Positions 27,865-40,064 of a stretch of 64,000 nucleotides of DNA are shown here, piece after piece. The stretch covers positions 186,001 through 250,000 of the forward strand of contig DATGLS010000052.1 of the NCBI GenBank assembly GCA_035293985.1, written 5' to 3'. The position numbers and the translations under genes were made by a program. This DNA is from JAVDCA01 sp035293985. Lineage in GTDB: Bacteria > Pseudomonadota > Alphaproteobacteria > Rhizobiales > Xanthobacteraceae. Positions within the stretch are counted from its first letter, which is position 1, and each line of letters begins with the position of its first letter. Under the pieces are notes generated by a model. The model had not been told where the DNA came from and did not search any database. It saw only the letters and a list, made by a program, of their open reading frames with translations.

Positions 27865-28509
27865 ATGACGACCGAAGCAGCCGTCGCGGCCCGCCCGACG
27901 CATGACAAGGCGGACGACAGCAGCAAGCGCCGCCAGATCATCGATGGCGCCCGCGCCGTCTTTCTGGCGCAGGGCTTCGATGCGGCCAGCATGGGCGAGA
28001 TCGCCCGCGCGGCCGGGGTGTCGAAGGGCACGCTCTATGTCTACTTCGAGAACAAGGAGGAACTGTTCGAGGCGATCGTCCACGAGCAATGCCAGGCGCA
28101 GGCCGAGGGCCTGTTCGATCTCGACGCCGCCAACCCCGACGTCGAGGCGGTGCTGGTGAATCTCGGCACGAATTTCGTCAAGTTCCTCTGCGAGCCCGGC
28201 AAGGCTTCGCCGCTGCGCACCGTAATCGCGATCGCGGACCGCATGCCCGAGATCGGCAGGAAGTTCTACGAGACCGGGCCCGCCGAAGGCATCGGCATGC
28301 TCGCCGACTACATCAAGGCCCAGGTCGACGCCGGCGTGCTCGCGGTCGAGGACTGCGAGATCGCGGCCGCCCAGTTCCTCGACGCCTGCCAGTCCACCCT
28401 GTTCAAGCCGGTGCTGTTCAACTTCGCGCCGCCCCCCTCCCCCGAGCGCATCGAGCGCGTGGTCGGGATCGCGGTGAAGACCTTCCTCGCGGCCTATCGC
28501 GTGCGTTAG
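27865..28509 (+). CDS. TetR/AcrR family transcriptional regulator
   Basis: The 214-residue product has a TetR helix-turn-helix at about residues 20-66 (RQIIDGARAVFLAQGF, then IARAAGVSKGTLYVYFENKEEL). An alpha-helical ligand domain follows, resembling the AefR-like C-terminal type. The start at 27865 has an AAGGA site nearby; the upstream in-frame GTG/ATG region would overlap the operators. It is divergent from the EmrAB-type pump and almost certainly its repressor, acting through the operators at 27699 and 27754. The inducing ligand is unknown. Confidence 0.92.
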   Translation: MTTEAAVAARPTHDKADDSSKRRQIIDGARAVFLAQGFDAASMGEIARAAGVSKGTLYVYFENKEELFEAIVHEQCQAQAEGLFDLDAANPDVEAVLVNLGTNFVKFLCEPGKASPLRTVIAIADRMPEIGRKFYETGPAEGIGMLADYIKAQVDAGVLAVEDCEIAAAQFLDACQSTLFKPVLFNFAPPPSPERIERVVGIAVKTFLAAYRVR

Positions 28510-28682
28510 CGCAAGTTCCGGCGAAGCAGCCGCCGGTTCGCCGATAAGAACATGCGCCAAAAATAGAATGCGGTCCTTTTATTCTTGTTAACCGTGGTCG
28601 CGCGTATCGCGCCGGATGTGCGAACATCCGGCCTCGAATCGCGTTCCCGAAAGTCACCAGAAACGGCTTGGCGCCAGCGCGC

Positions 28683-29054
28683 ATGATCCGGCTTTGCATG
28701 CTCTCCACAGTCGCCGTCGTGCTTTGCGCTGGCGCCGCGGCCGCCGATTCCTATCCCGTGTCGGGACGATGGACCTACGAGCACGCGTCCGATCCCGGGC
28801 CCGCCAAGACGTGCACCGGCCGCATCATGGAATTCCGTGGTGAGCAGCGCTTCGACACCGGCGGCAGCGTCCCACAATACCGCAACAAGAGCGTCGATCA
28901 GACATCAGGAGAGCGGTTTGCAGTCGTCGACGAGTTCTTCAACGTTCAGATCCGCGGCCGCGTCGCCTATGTGCTGCGCCTGATCGATGGCGATCACATC
29001 GAGCTGCACCTCGAACAAGGCGGCGCGGTCATCCCACTGCGCCGCTGCGGGTAG
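28683..29054 (+). CDS. Small secreted protein of unknown function
   Basis: The 123-residue product begins with a clear signal peptide (MIRLCMLSTVAVVLCAGAAAADS, with cleavage after AAA). The mature part of about 100 residues contains two cysteines that could form a disulfide (in KTCTGR and RRCG). It has no family I recognise. In-frame starts also exist at 28668 and 28698. It is monocistronic, followed by a family C palindromic repeat. Confidence 0.65.
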   Translation: MIRLCMLSTVAVVLCAGAAAADSYPVSGRWTYEHASDPGPAKTCTGRIMEFRGEQRFDTGGSVPQYRNKSVDQTSGERFAVVDEFFNVQIRGRVAYVLRLIDGDHIELHLEQGGAVIPLRRCG

Positions 29055-29060
29055 CATCAC

Positions 29061-29142
29061 ATCGTCATTGCGAGGAGCGCCTAGCGCGACCCGCATACTC
29101 ATGCGCCTGCGGATCGGAATTGCCTCGCTTCGATCGCAATGA
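29061..29142. repeat. Palindromic repeat (family C)
   Basis: The element starts CGTCATTGCGA and ends TCGCAATGACG, forming a perfect terminal inverted repeat. Related copies are at 34084-34180 and 49150-49243. A second small hairpin (GCCCGG..CCGGGC) follows at about 29150-29169. Confidence 0.75.
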
Positions 29143-29200
29143 CGAAAATGCCCGGCTCGACGCCGGGCACGACGCATGACCGATTTCTGGTTCGCGTGGC

Positions 29201-29491
29201 TTAGCGCGACAGCGACGCCACGGTCGGTGCGCATTGGCGCGTCGCGGCGAGCTGGGCCTCGTAGTAGTCCGCGTCTGGCTCGAGCATCGCGTTCTGGTTG
29301 GCGAGTGCGCGGGCGTGGGCGGCGTCGCTGGTGAGCTGCTTGATCACCGCGGCATATTGATCCGCCGTCTGCGGGCAGCGTGAAATGGCGGCTTGGGACC
29401 CCGGCTGCTGCGCCGTCGCGGCCGAGACGGCGCCGAGCAGGCAGGCCGCGGCGATGACCGTAAGCGTCACGATGGCACGGAAGCTGGTCAT
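29201..29491 (-). CDS. Small secreted hypothetical protein
   Basis: The 96-residue product starts at the ATG at 29491, preceded by a GGGGGA site. A longer frame to 29536 is less likely. Residues 1-26 form a signal peptide with AQQ after an ATAQ-type cleavage site. The mature part of about 70 residues has two cysteines (SRCPQT, RQCAPT) and is mostly helical. Function unknown. Confidence 0.6.
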   Translation of the reverse strand: MTSFRAIVTLTVIAAACLLGAVSAATAQQPGSQAAISRCPQTADQYAAVIKQLTSDAAHARALANQNAMLEPDADYYEAQLAATRQCAPTVASLSR

Positions 29492-29639
29492 GGAAGTCCC
29501 CCTCCACAGGGGAGCCGTTGTGGGCCCCATGTGCATTAGACGGGCCGGGCGGCCAAAAGGTTCAATTAAGGTTAATAAATGGGTTCACGCTTTCGCGATG
29601 CGTGGCGAGCCCGCGATCGACGGGAATGTGATCGCGGCC

Positions 29640-29729
29640 GTAGCCCGGATGGAGCGAAGCGCAATCCGGGGCAACCCTATCCGTGAACTGGCTTTTCCGA
29701 CGCATTCGCTTCGCCCCATGCGGGCTACA
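29640..29729. repeat. Palindromic repeat (family D)
   Basis: GTAGCCCGGATGGAGCGAAG at the left pairs with CTTCGCC..CGGGCTAC at the right. A similar full copy is at 48056-48136 and a half copy at 62144-62176. Confidence 0.7.
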
Positions 29730-29748
29730 AGCGCGCCGGTCGGTCGGC

Positions 29749-30660
29749 CTACGCCTGCTGGATCGCCGAGAGGACCCACCGCCCGCCCGACACCCGCATG
29801 AAAGTCCACACCTCGGTCACCTCTTGTGGACTGTCGCTCCCATCGACCAAGCGTCCGCTCGCCCGATCGACGGTCCGGTCGGTCAGCGCAAACCGCATCG
29901 CGACCGTCGCATACTCGTTCGATCCCTCGTACCAGGCCTCCGCGAGGTCGCCCTGCAGCAGCCTGACATTGGAGACCTGGTTGACCACGCCGCGGCTCGC
30001 GTTTTCCGACAGTTGCTCGGAGAAATAGGAGAGCATTTCGGGGGTGACGCGGCTGCGCAGCGCGCCGATGTCCTCATTACTGTAGGCGGTCTGGATCTCG
30101 CCGAGGAGGCGCTCGAAGGCGTCGTAATCGGCTCTCGAGATGTCGACCCGGCCGCCCGCCGTTCCGGCCGAGTATCCGCCGAACCCCTGGCCACCCGCGT
30201 CGCGCAGCATTGGCCCGCTACCCGCAAACGCCGGCTGGCGCCGCTGCCACATGGTCCACAGCAGGCGCCCGATCAGCACCACCAGGCCGACTTGCAGGAT
30301 CAGTCCGAGGACGGACGCAAAGCCGCCCATCCCGCCGAAGAAGCCATAGCCGAACAGGAGCCCCAGCAGCCCGGCGCCGAAGAAGCCGCCCAGAAGCCCA
30401 CCGAACAGCCCGCGTCCGAAGAAGCCGGGCGTCGTCCGCGGGGTGTTGAATCCGGGCTGCGCCGGCTGCGTGACGCTGCGATTGAGCGGCGACACGTTCG
30501 GCGCCGTGCGCGTCATGGGTGGCGGCGAGAACGTGCGCGCGCCGCGGCTGCCCATGCTGAAGCCGCCGCCGACACGCGCATCGGCCGTGCCGGCGAGCAT
30601 GCCGAGCGCGAGCACGACGGCGAGCACTGGCGCAACCTTGCGCAACAACGAGCGGATCAT
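29749..30660 (-). CDS. Tim44-like domain membrane protein
   Basis: The 303-residue product begins with a signal-like segment, followed by a Pro/Arg/Ser-rich stretch. A Gly/Phe-rich hydrophobic region (about residues 80-130) comes next and could form one or two membrane segments. The C-terminal half (about 160-300) is a Tim44-like fold: SRADYDAFERLLGEIQTAYS, MLSYFSEQL and a final EVWTFMR with SGGRWVLSAIQ. Bacterial homologues are inner-membrane proteins of unclear role. The ATG at 30660 has GGAG upstream, and the extension to 30681 is unlikely. It is downstream of an extensin-like lipoprotein on the same strand. Confidence 0.85.
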   Translation of the reverse strand: MIRSLLRKVAPVLAVVLALGMLAGTADARVGGGFSMGSRGARTFSPPPMTRTAPNVSPLNRSVTQPAQPGFNTPRTTPGFFGRGLFGGLLGGFFGAGLLGLLFGYGFFGGMGGFASVLGLILQVGLVVLIGRLLWTMWQRRQPAFAGSGPMLRDAGGQGFGGYSAGTAGGRVDISRADYDAFERLLGEIQTAYSNEDIGALRSRVTPEMLSYFSEQLSENASRGVVNQVSNVRLLQGDLAEAWYEGSNEYATVAMRFALTDRTVDRASGRLVDGSDSPQEVTEVWTFMRVSGGRWVLSAIQQA

Positions 30661-30771
30661 CGTGAATTCTCCCGCGCCCACCCCGGATCGAGGCAGGCGA
30701 TGATTTCGCCCTGCGATGTGGGGTGGCGGCGGTCCTTTTTGAAGGGGCGTCGTTACCGCCGGAACCGCGGC

Positions 30772-32220
30772 TCAGTCGTCCCCAGCCACGGCGTCCGGCA
30801 GCCCCCGATCGTCGTCGCCGCTGTAGGCACTCGGCCTCATCTGGTGGTCGCCGTGTGCGCCGATCGCGCCGGTGACGCCGCTGTCGCGCCGTGCGTAGCG
30901 CGCCCGCGCGCGCGCCGCGATCTCGTCGCCGGCGACGGCGCCCGGCTCGCAAATGACCGGGCGACGGGCGCGCCGCATCAGGTCCACATGGATGTGATTG
31001 TAGTGATAGACGTTGGCGCCGGGCGCGAGCACGGTGGTGAACATCTGGCAAGCCGCGCCCTGCACGTCGCGCAGGAACCCTTGCTCCTCGGGTAGGCCAT
31101 GCCAACCGTGCTCGACCGTCACGATGCGGCCGTCGGCGAGCACGAACGAGGCGATGTCCAGCGCATTGCCGAAGGCATGCTCGGAAATGTGCGCGTTCGG
31201 ATTGCCGTTCATGCCGCGGCACGAATAGGCCGAGATCTGCCGAATGCCGGTCACCGGCTGGCCGAACCACTTCTGCGCCGCCGGCTGCACCGCCTCGCTG
31301 ATCCAGCGATCGAGCACCGAAACGAGCGGACAAGCGAGCGTCGCGGGCGGCGACACCGAGGCGGTGGCCGCGACCGCCACGTTTTGCGACGGCGACATCG
31401 GCACAATCTGGCCGCTTCCCGGGTAGCTCCGCCGGAATGGTCCATTGTGCGCCGACGGCCGAGAGGGTGGGCGGGCCGGTACGGTGTTGGGCGCGCCGTA
31501 GTTGGGTAGCGGCGCCTGATAGTCGCCGGGCGCATCCGCATTGGGCGGCTCGTAGCCGGGCGGCGAGAGCGAGACTGGACCGTTCGGGCCGGGCGCGGGT
31601 GGATAAGGTGCAGACTCCCGGTATGGCGCCGGTGGCGGGCCCTGCTGTGCGTTCGGATAGGACGCGCGCGGCTCGTACGGCGCCGGTGCCGGCGCCCCCT
31701 GCGCATCCGGATAGGGCGCGGCCGGCTCGTAGTCGTCCTCATCATTCCGATTGTCTCCCGGCTGCGGCGGGTAGCTCGCATTGGGCGGCAGCCGCGTGTC
31801 ATGCGGATAGGCCGGATTGACCGCAAACGGGGTGTTGGTCGGATAACCCGGCGGCGGCGGATAGGCGGGCGCGCCGTACGGCGGATTGGCGGGATATTGC
31901 GGCGGCTGCCGCGGATAGGCGGAGGCGGATCGCGGCACGTCGCTCGGCGGGCGGACCGGCTCGTCCTCGTAGCCGAGCGGGGCGCCCTCGCCCAGCATGC
32001 TCACCTTCAATGGATAGTCGGCGCCGCACACGCCGGGCCCGTTGATGGGCGGCAGCAGCACGACCGACGGGCTCTCCCGCACGGCCCCCGACTTGAGACA
32101 GGCCTGCTCGGCCTCGCCGCGCCAGGCCGCGCGCTGCTCGCCCACGAAGCTTGGGTTGCACCCGGTGAGCGCGACGAGAGTGAGGGAGCCGACGAGATAC
32201 CAACCAACTCCACGCGTCAT
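30772..32220 (-). CDS. Extensin-like lipoprotein with Pro/Tyr-rich linker
   Basis: The 482-residue product has a lipobox (LTGC, lipidated C21), so it should be anchored in the envelope. Residues about 90-275 form a low-complexity Pro/Tyr/Ala-rich linker with repeats of the AYP and PPP type. Residues about 290-440 match the Extensin_C domain (ACPLVSVLDRWI, then a conserved SAYSCRGMNG, HISEHAFGNALDI, and HYNHIHVDLMR). That domain resembles zinc D,D-peptidases through its H-x-x-x-x-x-x-D and H-x-H residues. The C-terminus is an Asp-rich tail. A cell-wall role is inferred. Confidence 0.87.
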   Translation of the reverse strand: MTRGVGWYLVGSLTLVALTGCNPSFVGEQRAAWRGEAEQACLKSGAVRESPSVVLLPPINGPGVCGADYPLKVSMLGEGAPLGYEDEPVRPPSDVPRSASAYPRQPPQYPANPPYGAPAYPPPPGYPTNTPFAVNPAYPHDTRLPPNASYPPQPGDNRNDEDDYEPAAPYPDAQGAPAPAPYEPRASYPNAQQGPPPAPYRESAPYPPAPGPNGPVSLSPPGYEPPNADAPGDYQAPLPNYGAPNTVPARPPSRPSAHNGPFRRSYPGSGQIVPMSPSQNVAVAATASVSPPATLACPLVSVLDRWISEAVQPAAQKWFGQPVTGIRQISAYSCRGMNGNPNAHISEHAFGNALDIASFVLADGRIVTVEHGWHGLPEEQGFLRDVQGAACQMFTTVLAPGANVYHYNHIHVDLMRRARRPVICEPGAVAGDEIAARARARYARRDSGVTGAIGAHGDHQMRPSAYSGDDDRGLPDAVAGDD

Positions 32221-32347
32221 GCGCGGACAATGCGAGGAAGTCTGTTAACGACCCTTTAGCAATACGCGGGCCGTCCCGGCGCCAGCCGACCGCATAGTTA
32301 AGACTTCATGACCCCTTGATCCGCCAAGGACTTTCCGCTCACATCTG

Positions 32348-33613
32348 ATGATGCTCTCCGCCCTCGACCTCGCACGCCGGATCGAAGCCGGTGATCTCGC
32401 GCCTGCCGCAGTGATCGATCTCTGCGCCCAGGCGATCGACGCACGCGAAAAGGAGATCCAGGCCTTCGCTGCGCTCGATCTCGACGGCGCGCGACGAGAC
32501 GCGGCAGCCGCCGGGCTCGCCAACCGTCCGCTGCGCGGGCTGCCGGTCGGCGTGAAGGACATCTTCGACACAGCCGACCTTCCGTCGGAATACGGCACGC
32601 CGATCTATGCCGGCAACCGGCCGCGCGGCGACGCGGCGCTGGTCGCGCTGATCCGCCGCGCCGGCGGCATCGTCCTCGGCAAGACGGTGACGACCGAGCT
32701 CGCCTTTCTCAATCCGAGCAAGACGCGCAACCCGCACGATCCAACGCGCTCGCCCGGCGGCTCGTCCGCCGGCTCCGCCGCGGGCGTCGCCGCCGGCATG
32801 CTGCCGATCGCGGTCGGCACCCAGACCGGTGGTTCGGTGATCCGTCCCGCCGCCTATTGCGGCGTCACCGGCTTCAAGCCGTCGTATCGGCTCCTGCCGA
32901 CGCCGGGCCTGAAACACTTCGCCGTCTATCTCGACACGGCCGGCTTGTTTGCCGCGCACGTCGCCGATGTCGCCTTCGCGGCCGCCGCGATCACGGGCCG
33001 CGACCTGCGCGTCGATCGCGCGGCGATCGCGCCGCCACGCATCGCGATCGCGCGCACCAATGTGTGGGACAAGGCGAGCACCGACATGCAGCGCGCGCTC
33101 GACGCGGCTGCCAACGCCGCGGTGGCTGCGGGCGCGAAGGTGAGCGAGCCCGCCTGGCCCACCTTCCTCACCGAGGCATTCGAAGCGCATGCCGTGATTC
33201 AAGACTACGAAGCCTTCCGCACGCTGGCGTTCGAATACGATCACCATCGCGCGCAGCTGAGCCCGGTGCTGCGCGACATGCTCGACAAGGCGGCCGCCGT
33301 CACGGCCGACGACTACGACGCGGCGCGCCGCATCACCAAGCGCGCACGCCAGGCGCTCGCCGACTTCATGAGCGACATCGACGTGCTGCTCACGCCCTCG
33401 GCGCCGAGCGCAGCGCCGCCGCCCGACACGACCGGTCCCGCGATCTTCAACCGCGTGTGGACTCTGATGGGAACGCCGTGCATCAACGTCACGGGCTTGA
33501 ACGATGCGCAAGCCATGCCGCTTGGCGTGCAGATCGTCGGCCGTTTCGGCCGCGACCACGACGCGCTGCTCGCCGGACAATTTTTAGAAAAAGCGATTCA
33601 AGCTAAGGCGTAA
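32348..33613 (+). CDS. Amidase signature family protein
   Basis: The 421-residue product carries the Ser-cisSer-Lys triad of amidase-signature enzymes: K70 (VGVKDIF), S139 (PGGSSAGS) and S163 (TGGSVIR), with the same spacing as GatA. It lacks the GatCAB context (no gatC or gatB nearby), so it is probably a stand-alone amidase rather than the tRNA-dependent one. Substrate unknown. An ATG at 32351 is an alternative start. No signal peptide is seen. It is single in its transcript. Confidence 0.88.
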   Translation: MMLSALDLARRIEAGDLAPAAVIDLCAQAIDAREKEIQAFAALDLDGARRDAAAAGLANRPLRGLPVGVKDIFDTADLPSEYGTPIYAGNRPRGDAALVALIRRAGGIVLGKTVTTELAFLNPSKTRNPHDPTRSPGGSSAGSAAGVAAGMLPIAVGTQTGGSVIRPAAYCGVTGFKPSYRLLPTPGLKHFAVYLDTAGLFAAHVADVAFAAAAITGRDLRVDRAAIAPPRIAIARTNVWDKASTDMQRALDAAANAAVAAGAKVSEPAWPTFLTEAFEAHAVIQDYEAFRTLAFEYDHHRAQLSPVLRDMLDKAAAVTADDYDAARRITKRARQALADFMSDIDVLLTPSAPSAAPPPDTTGPAIFNRVWTLMGTPCINVTGLNDAQAMPLGVQIVGRFGRDHDALLAGQFLEKAIQAKA

Positions 33614-33876
33614 TCGGCGTGGCGGCACCGCGTCGGGCATGTAAACACCAGATTCGCGGAACTCGACTTTCGTTCCATGTCCTCGCGCATGTCTCGGCAA
33701 GACGATCCGCTTTGTCGCAGGCGAAGTATCTAGCCTCGCGGATTCAGTGGGTTGCAGCCCGAATGGTACGCCCGTGGGGCACCGCTGAGCGCACTGCAGC
33801 AACGATGTAACTTTTGCAGTCGGCCCGCTTTTGCTAAACATCCATTCATCGGCAACCCACCATGGAGGCCTAGTGT

Positions 33877-33967
33877 GGACCTTGCCTTGAAACCGAATGT
33901 GCTCGATTTCCTGGCATTGATTGCAGCGCTTACCCTCGTTGGCGCAATCGTGCTCGGCGCGTTCTGA
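33877..33967 (+). CDS. Possible 30-residue membrane peptide
   Basis: A GTG at 33877 follows a GGAGG site by six bases and opens 30 codons. The product has a short soluble start (DLALKPNVLD) and one hydrophobic segment (FLALIAALTLVGAIVLGAF) at its C-terminus. It has no longer overlapping gene and lies in a 570-bp gap. Small single-span peptides of this shape are known in rhizobia, but I do not recognise this one. A real gene is plausible, not proven. Confidence 0.4.
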
Positions 33968-34083
33968 TTTCAGCTAGTCCAACGATAAAGCCCTAAGGCT
34001 CGACAATAGCCGCGCGAGAAATTGCGCGGGCGCGGTGGAAAGAGAGGCATCGGAGGAAGATCTCCTCCGGTGCCTTTCCGTTT

Positions 34084-34180
34084 GGTCATCGCGAGGCGCG
34101 AGCAGTTGCGCGGAAGCAAGCTCGATCCGCCTATGGCTCGTGGCGCGAGTTGCTTCGGCGCTACGCGCCTCGCAACGACG
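34084..34180. repeat. Palindromic repeat (family C)
   Basis: Begins GGTCATCGCGAGG and ends GCGCCTCGCAACGACG, an imperfect terminal inverted repeat. It sits against the metH stop codon. Confidence 0.6.
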
Positions 34181-34183
34181 AAG

Positions 34184-37921
<3,738 letters not shown>

Positions 37922-37932
37922 GAACTCAGTGT

Positions 37933-37996
37933 CCCCTCACCCGCCCGCGCCGCACGCGGACACCCTCTCGCCTTCGGGGAGAGGGGAAGAAAGAGG
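37933..37996. repeat. Palindromic repeat (family A-type hairpin) at the metF-metH junction
   Basis: CCCCTCACCC and CTCTCGCCTTCGGGGAGAGGGG form a hairpin-rich segment. It contains the metF stop codon and encodes the last roughly 18 residues of MetF. It may affect the translation or processing of the metF-metH transcript. Confidence 0.65.
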
Positions 37997-38893
37997 TCGC
38001 AAACCGAGGAGATGACACACCGCGTAGACCAGGTCCGCGCGGTTCATCGTGTAGAAATGGAAATCGCGCACGCCGCGGTCGACCAGGTCCAGCACCTGCT
38101 CGGCCGCGACGGCGGCGGCGATGAGCTTGCGGGTCGCGACATCGTTCTCGAGGCCGGCGAAGCGATCGGCGAGCCAGGCCGGCACCGATGCGCCGCAGCG
38201 CTCGGCGAAGACGCGCGTCTGCTTGAAGTTCTGCACCGGGAGAATTCCGGGCACGACGGGGATCGCGATCCCGCGCGCGCGCACGCGGTCGAGGTAGCGG
38301 AAATAGAGATCGTTGTCGAAGAAGAACTGGGTGATGGCGCGGCTCGCGCCGGCATCGACCTTGGCGGCCAGCATGTCGATGTCGGCGGCAACCGTCGGGC
38401 TGTCCGGGTGCTTTTCCGGATAGGCCGAGACGGAGATTTCCGCATTCGATTGCCGGCGGATGCCCGCGACGAGGTCGGCCGCGTTCTCATAGCCGCCCGG
38501 ATGCGGCGCGTAGCGATCGCCGACGCCGCCGACCGGATCGCCGCGCAGCGCCACGATGTGGCGCACGCCGGCCGCGAGATAACCGGCGATCACCGCATCG
38601 ATGTCGGCGCGCGTCGCCGCGACGCAGGTGAGGTGCGCGGCCGGGACGAGCGACGTCTCGGCGAGGATGCGCTTGACCGTCGCGTGGGTGCGCTCGCGGG
38701 TCGAGCCGCCGGCGCCGTAAGTCACCGAGACGAACGCGGGCGCGAGCGGCGCGAGGCGCTCGACCGAGTCCCACAGGGTCTTCTCCATCTCGTCGGTCTT
38801 CGGCGGGAAGAATTCGAACGACACGCGGATGTCGCGCCCGCCGCCGACGAAGCGGCTGCGCCGCGCCTCTACGCCTTGCACCAGTTCATCCAT
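37937..38893 (-). CDS. metF: 5,10-methylenetetrahydrofolate reductase MetF
   Basis: MetF reduces 5,10-methylene-THF to 5-methyl-THF, supplying MetH. From the ATG at 38893 the product is 318 residues, with the FAD-dependent TIM-barrel motifs SFEFFPPKT, SVTYGAGGSTRERT, HLTCV and RGDP present. The usual C-terminus (HLLGLRP) is followed by about 18 Ser/Pro/Gly-rich residues encoded by a palindromic repeat that also supplies the stop codon, so the tail is probably not functional. The start codon lies one base beyond the stop of the ArsR-methyltransferase gene, so translation is coupled. Confidence 0.96.
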   Translation of the reverse strand: MDELVQGVEARRSRFVGGGRDIRVSFEFFPPKTDEMEKTLWDSVERLAPLAPAFVSVTYGAGGSTRERTHATVKRILAETSLVPAAHLTCVAATRADIDAVIAGYLAAGVRHIVALRGDPVGGVGDRYAPHPGGYENAADLVAGIRRQSNAEISVSAYPEKHPDSPTVAADIDMLAAKVDAGASRAITQFFFDNDLYFRYLDRVRARGIAIPVVPGILPVQNFKQTRVFAERCGASVPAWLADRFAGLENDVATRKLIAAAVAAEQVLDLVDRGVRDFHFYTMNRADLVYAVCHLLGLRPLSSPLPEGERVSACGAGG

Positions 38894-38894
38894 G

Positions 38895-39899
38895 TCATGC
38901 CACCTCACGAGTGCCGGCCATCAGGTAACGGGGATCGCGCGCGAGCCACAGCGACACCGCGATCTTGCCCTCCTCGCCCGGGGGCAGGTTGTGATGGCGC
39001 AGCACCTCGAGGCCGGCCTGCTCCATCCATTGCGTCACCGCCTCGGGCGCAAAGCCGAGCTTGCGATGCGCGTGCTCCTCGCGCAGGAACTCGAGATCGT
39101 GCGGCGCGAAGTCGATCACCAGCAGGCGACCCTGCGGGCGCAGCACGCGCGCCGCCTCGCGGATCGCGCGCGCGCCGTCGTCGAGGAAGTGCAGCACTTG
39201 GTGCACGATCACGACGTCGAACGAATCACGCGGCAGCGGCAGGTCGTAGATGTCGCCCTGGCGCACGCTGCAGTGCTTCAAGCCCGCGTGGTCGAGCCGG
39301 GCGCGCGCGAGCGCCAGCATGTCGAGCGAGAGGTCGATGCCGAGCCCGCGCTCGAGGCCGGCGCCGAACAATTCGAGCATGCGCCCGGTGCCGGTGCCGA
39401 GATCGAGCAGCGTGCGGAACGGCTTGTCGGCGAGCGCCGCCTGCACCTCAGCCTCCACGGCCTCGTCGGCGACATGCAGGGCGCGGATGCGGTCCCACTC
39501 GGCCGCATGTTCCTTGAAGTAGGCCTGCGCGGCGGCCGTGCGCGCGGCGCGCACCTCGGCGAGCCGCTCGTGGTCGCGGGCGATCACCGGATCACGCGCA
39601 TCGAGCCGGCCGATCAGCGAGCGCACCGCCAGCGCCGCCGCCCCGTGCTCGGCGAGACGGAAGAAGGCCCAAGCCCCCTCGCGGAACCGCGCCACAAGCC
39701 CGGCCTCGGACAGCAGCCTGAGGTGGCGCGAAATGCGCGGCTGCGATTGGCGCAGGATTTCGGTCAGCTCCGAGACGGTGAGCTCGGCCTCGTCGAGCAG
39801 GGCCAGAAGGCGCAGCCGTGTCTCCTCGCCGGCCGCCTTGAGCGCCGCGTTGAGATCATCGAAGCGGACCTGGTCCGGACCCGGGATGGGCGGCAACAT
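38895..39899 (-). CDS. ArsR-family regulator fused to SAM-dependent methyltransferase domain (SahR-like)
   Basis: The 334-residue product combines an ArsR winged-helix DNA-binding domain (about residues 15-95, with ILRQSQPRISRHLRLLSEAGL) and a class I methyltransferase fold (about 115-330). The SAM motif LLDLGTGTGRMLELFG lies near residue 160. Such fusions next to metF/metH in alphaproteobacteria are proposed to sense S-adenosylhomocysteine and repress methionine-cycle genes (SahR). The ATG at 39899 is preferred, as upstream codons overlap the next promoter. A perfect 18-bp palindrome lies 50 bp upstream. It leads the sahR-metF-metH operon; methylation activity is unlikely to be essential to its role but cannot be excluded. 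Confidence 0.85.
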   Translation of the reverse strand: MLPPIPGPDQVRFDDLNAALKAAGEETRLRLLALLDEAELTVSELTEILRQSQPRISRHLRLLSEAGLVARFREGAWAFFRLAEHGAAALAVRSLIGRLDARDPVIARDHERLAEVRAARTAAAQAYFKEHAAEWDRIRALHVADEAVEAEVQAALADKPFRTLLDLGTGTGRMLELFGAGLERGLGIDLSLDMLALARARLDHAGLKHCSVRQGDIYDLPLPRDSFDVVIVHQVLHFLDDGARAIREAARVLRPQGRLLVIDFAPHDLEFLREEHAHRKLGFAPEAVTQWMEQAGLEVLRHHNLPPGEEGKIAVSLWLARDPRYLMAGTREVA

Positions 39900-39948
39900 G
39901 GGTGGGATTTCTCCCCCGTGTGGGCGGGATTGCCCACGGCCTCTTTCA

Positions 39949-39966
39949 CATAAAGATATCTTTATG
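39949..39966. promoter_or_regulatory. Probable SahR-type operator (perfect 18-bp palindrome)
   Basis: CATAAAGATATCTTTATG is a perfect palindrome between the divergent ArsR-methyltransferase and trmO genes. Its form resembles the AAAGATATCTTT-type sites predicted for methionine-cycle regulators of this class. It lies 50 bp from the first gene and 99 bp from trmO, so it could control both. Confidence 0.75.
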
Positions 39967-40064
39967 CCGTTAACAGCCTTTGCGCAAGGGGCAATAGCCC
40001 ATCGGCAAAGAGGACCGTTGGCAACTAGCGTGGGCGTGGCTAATCCAGGCTGCGGGAGACCCTC

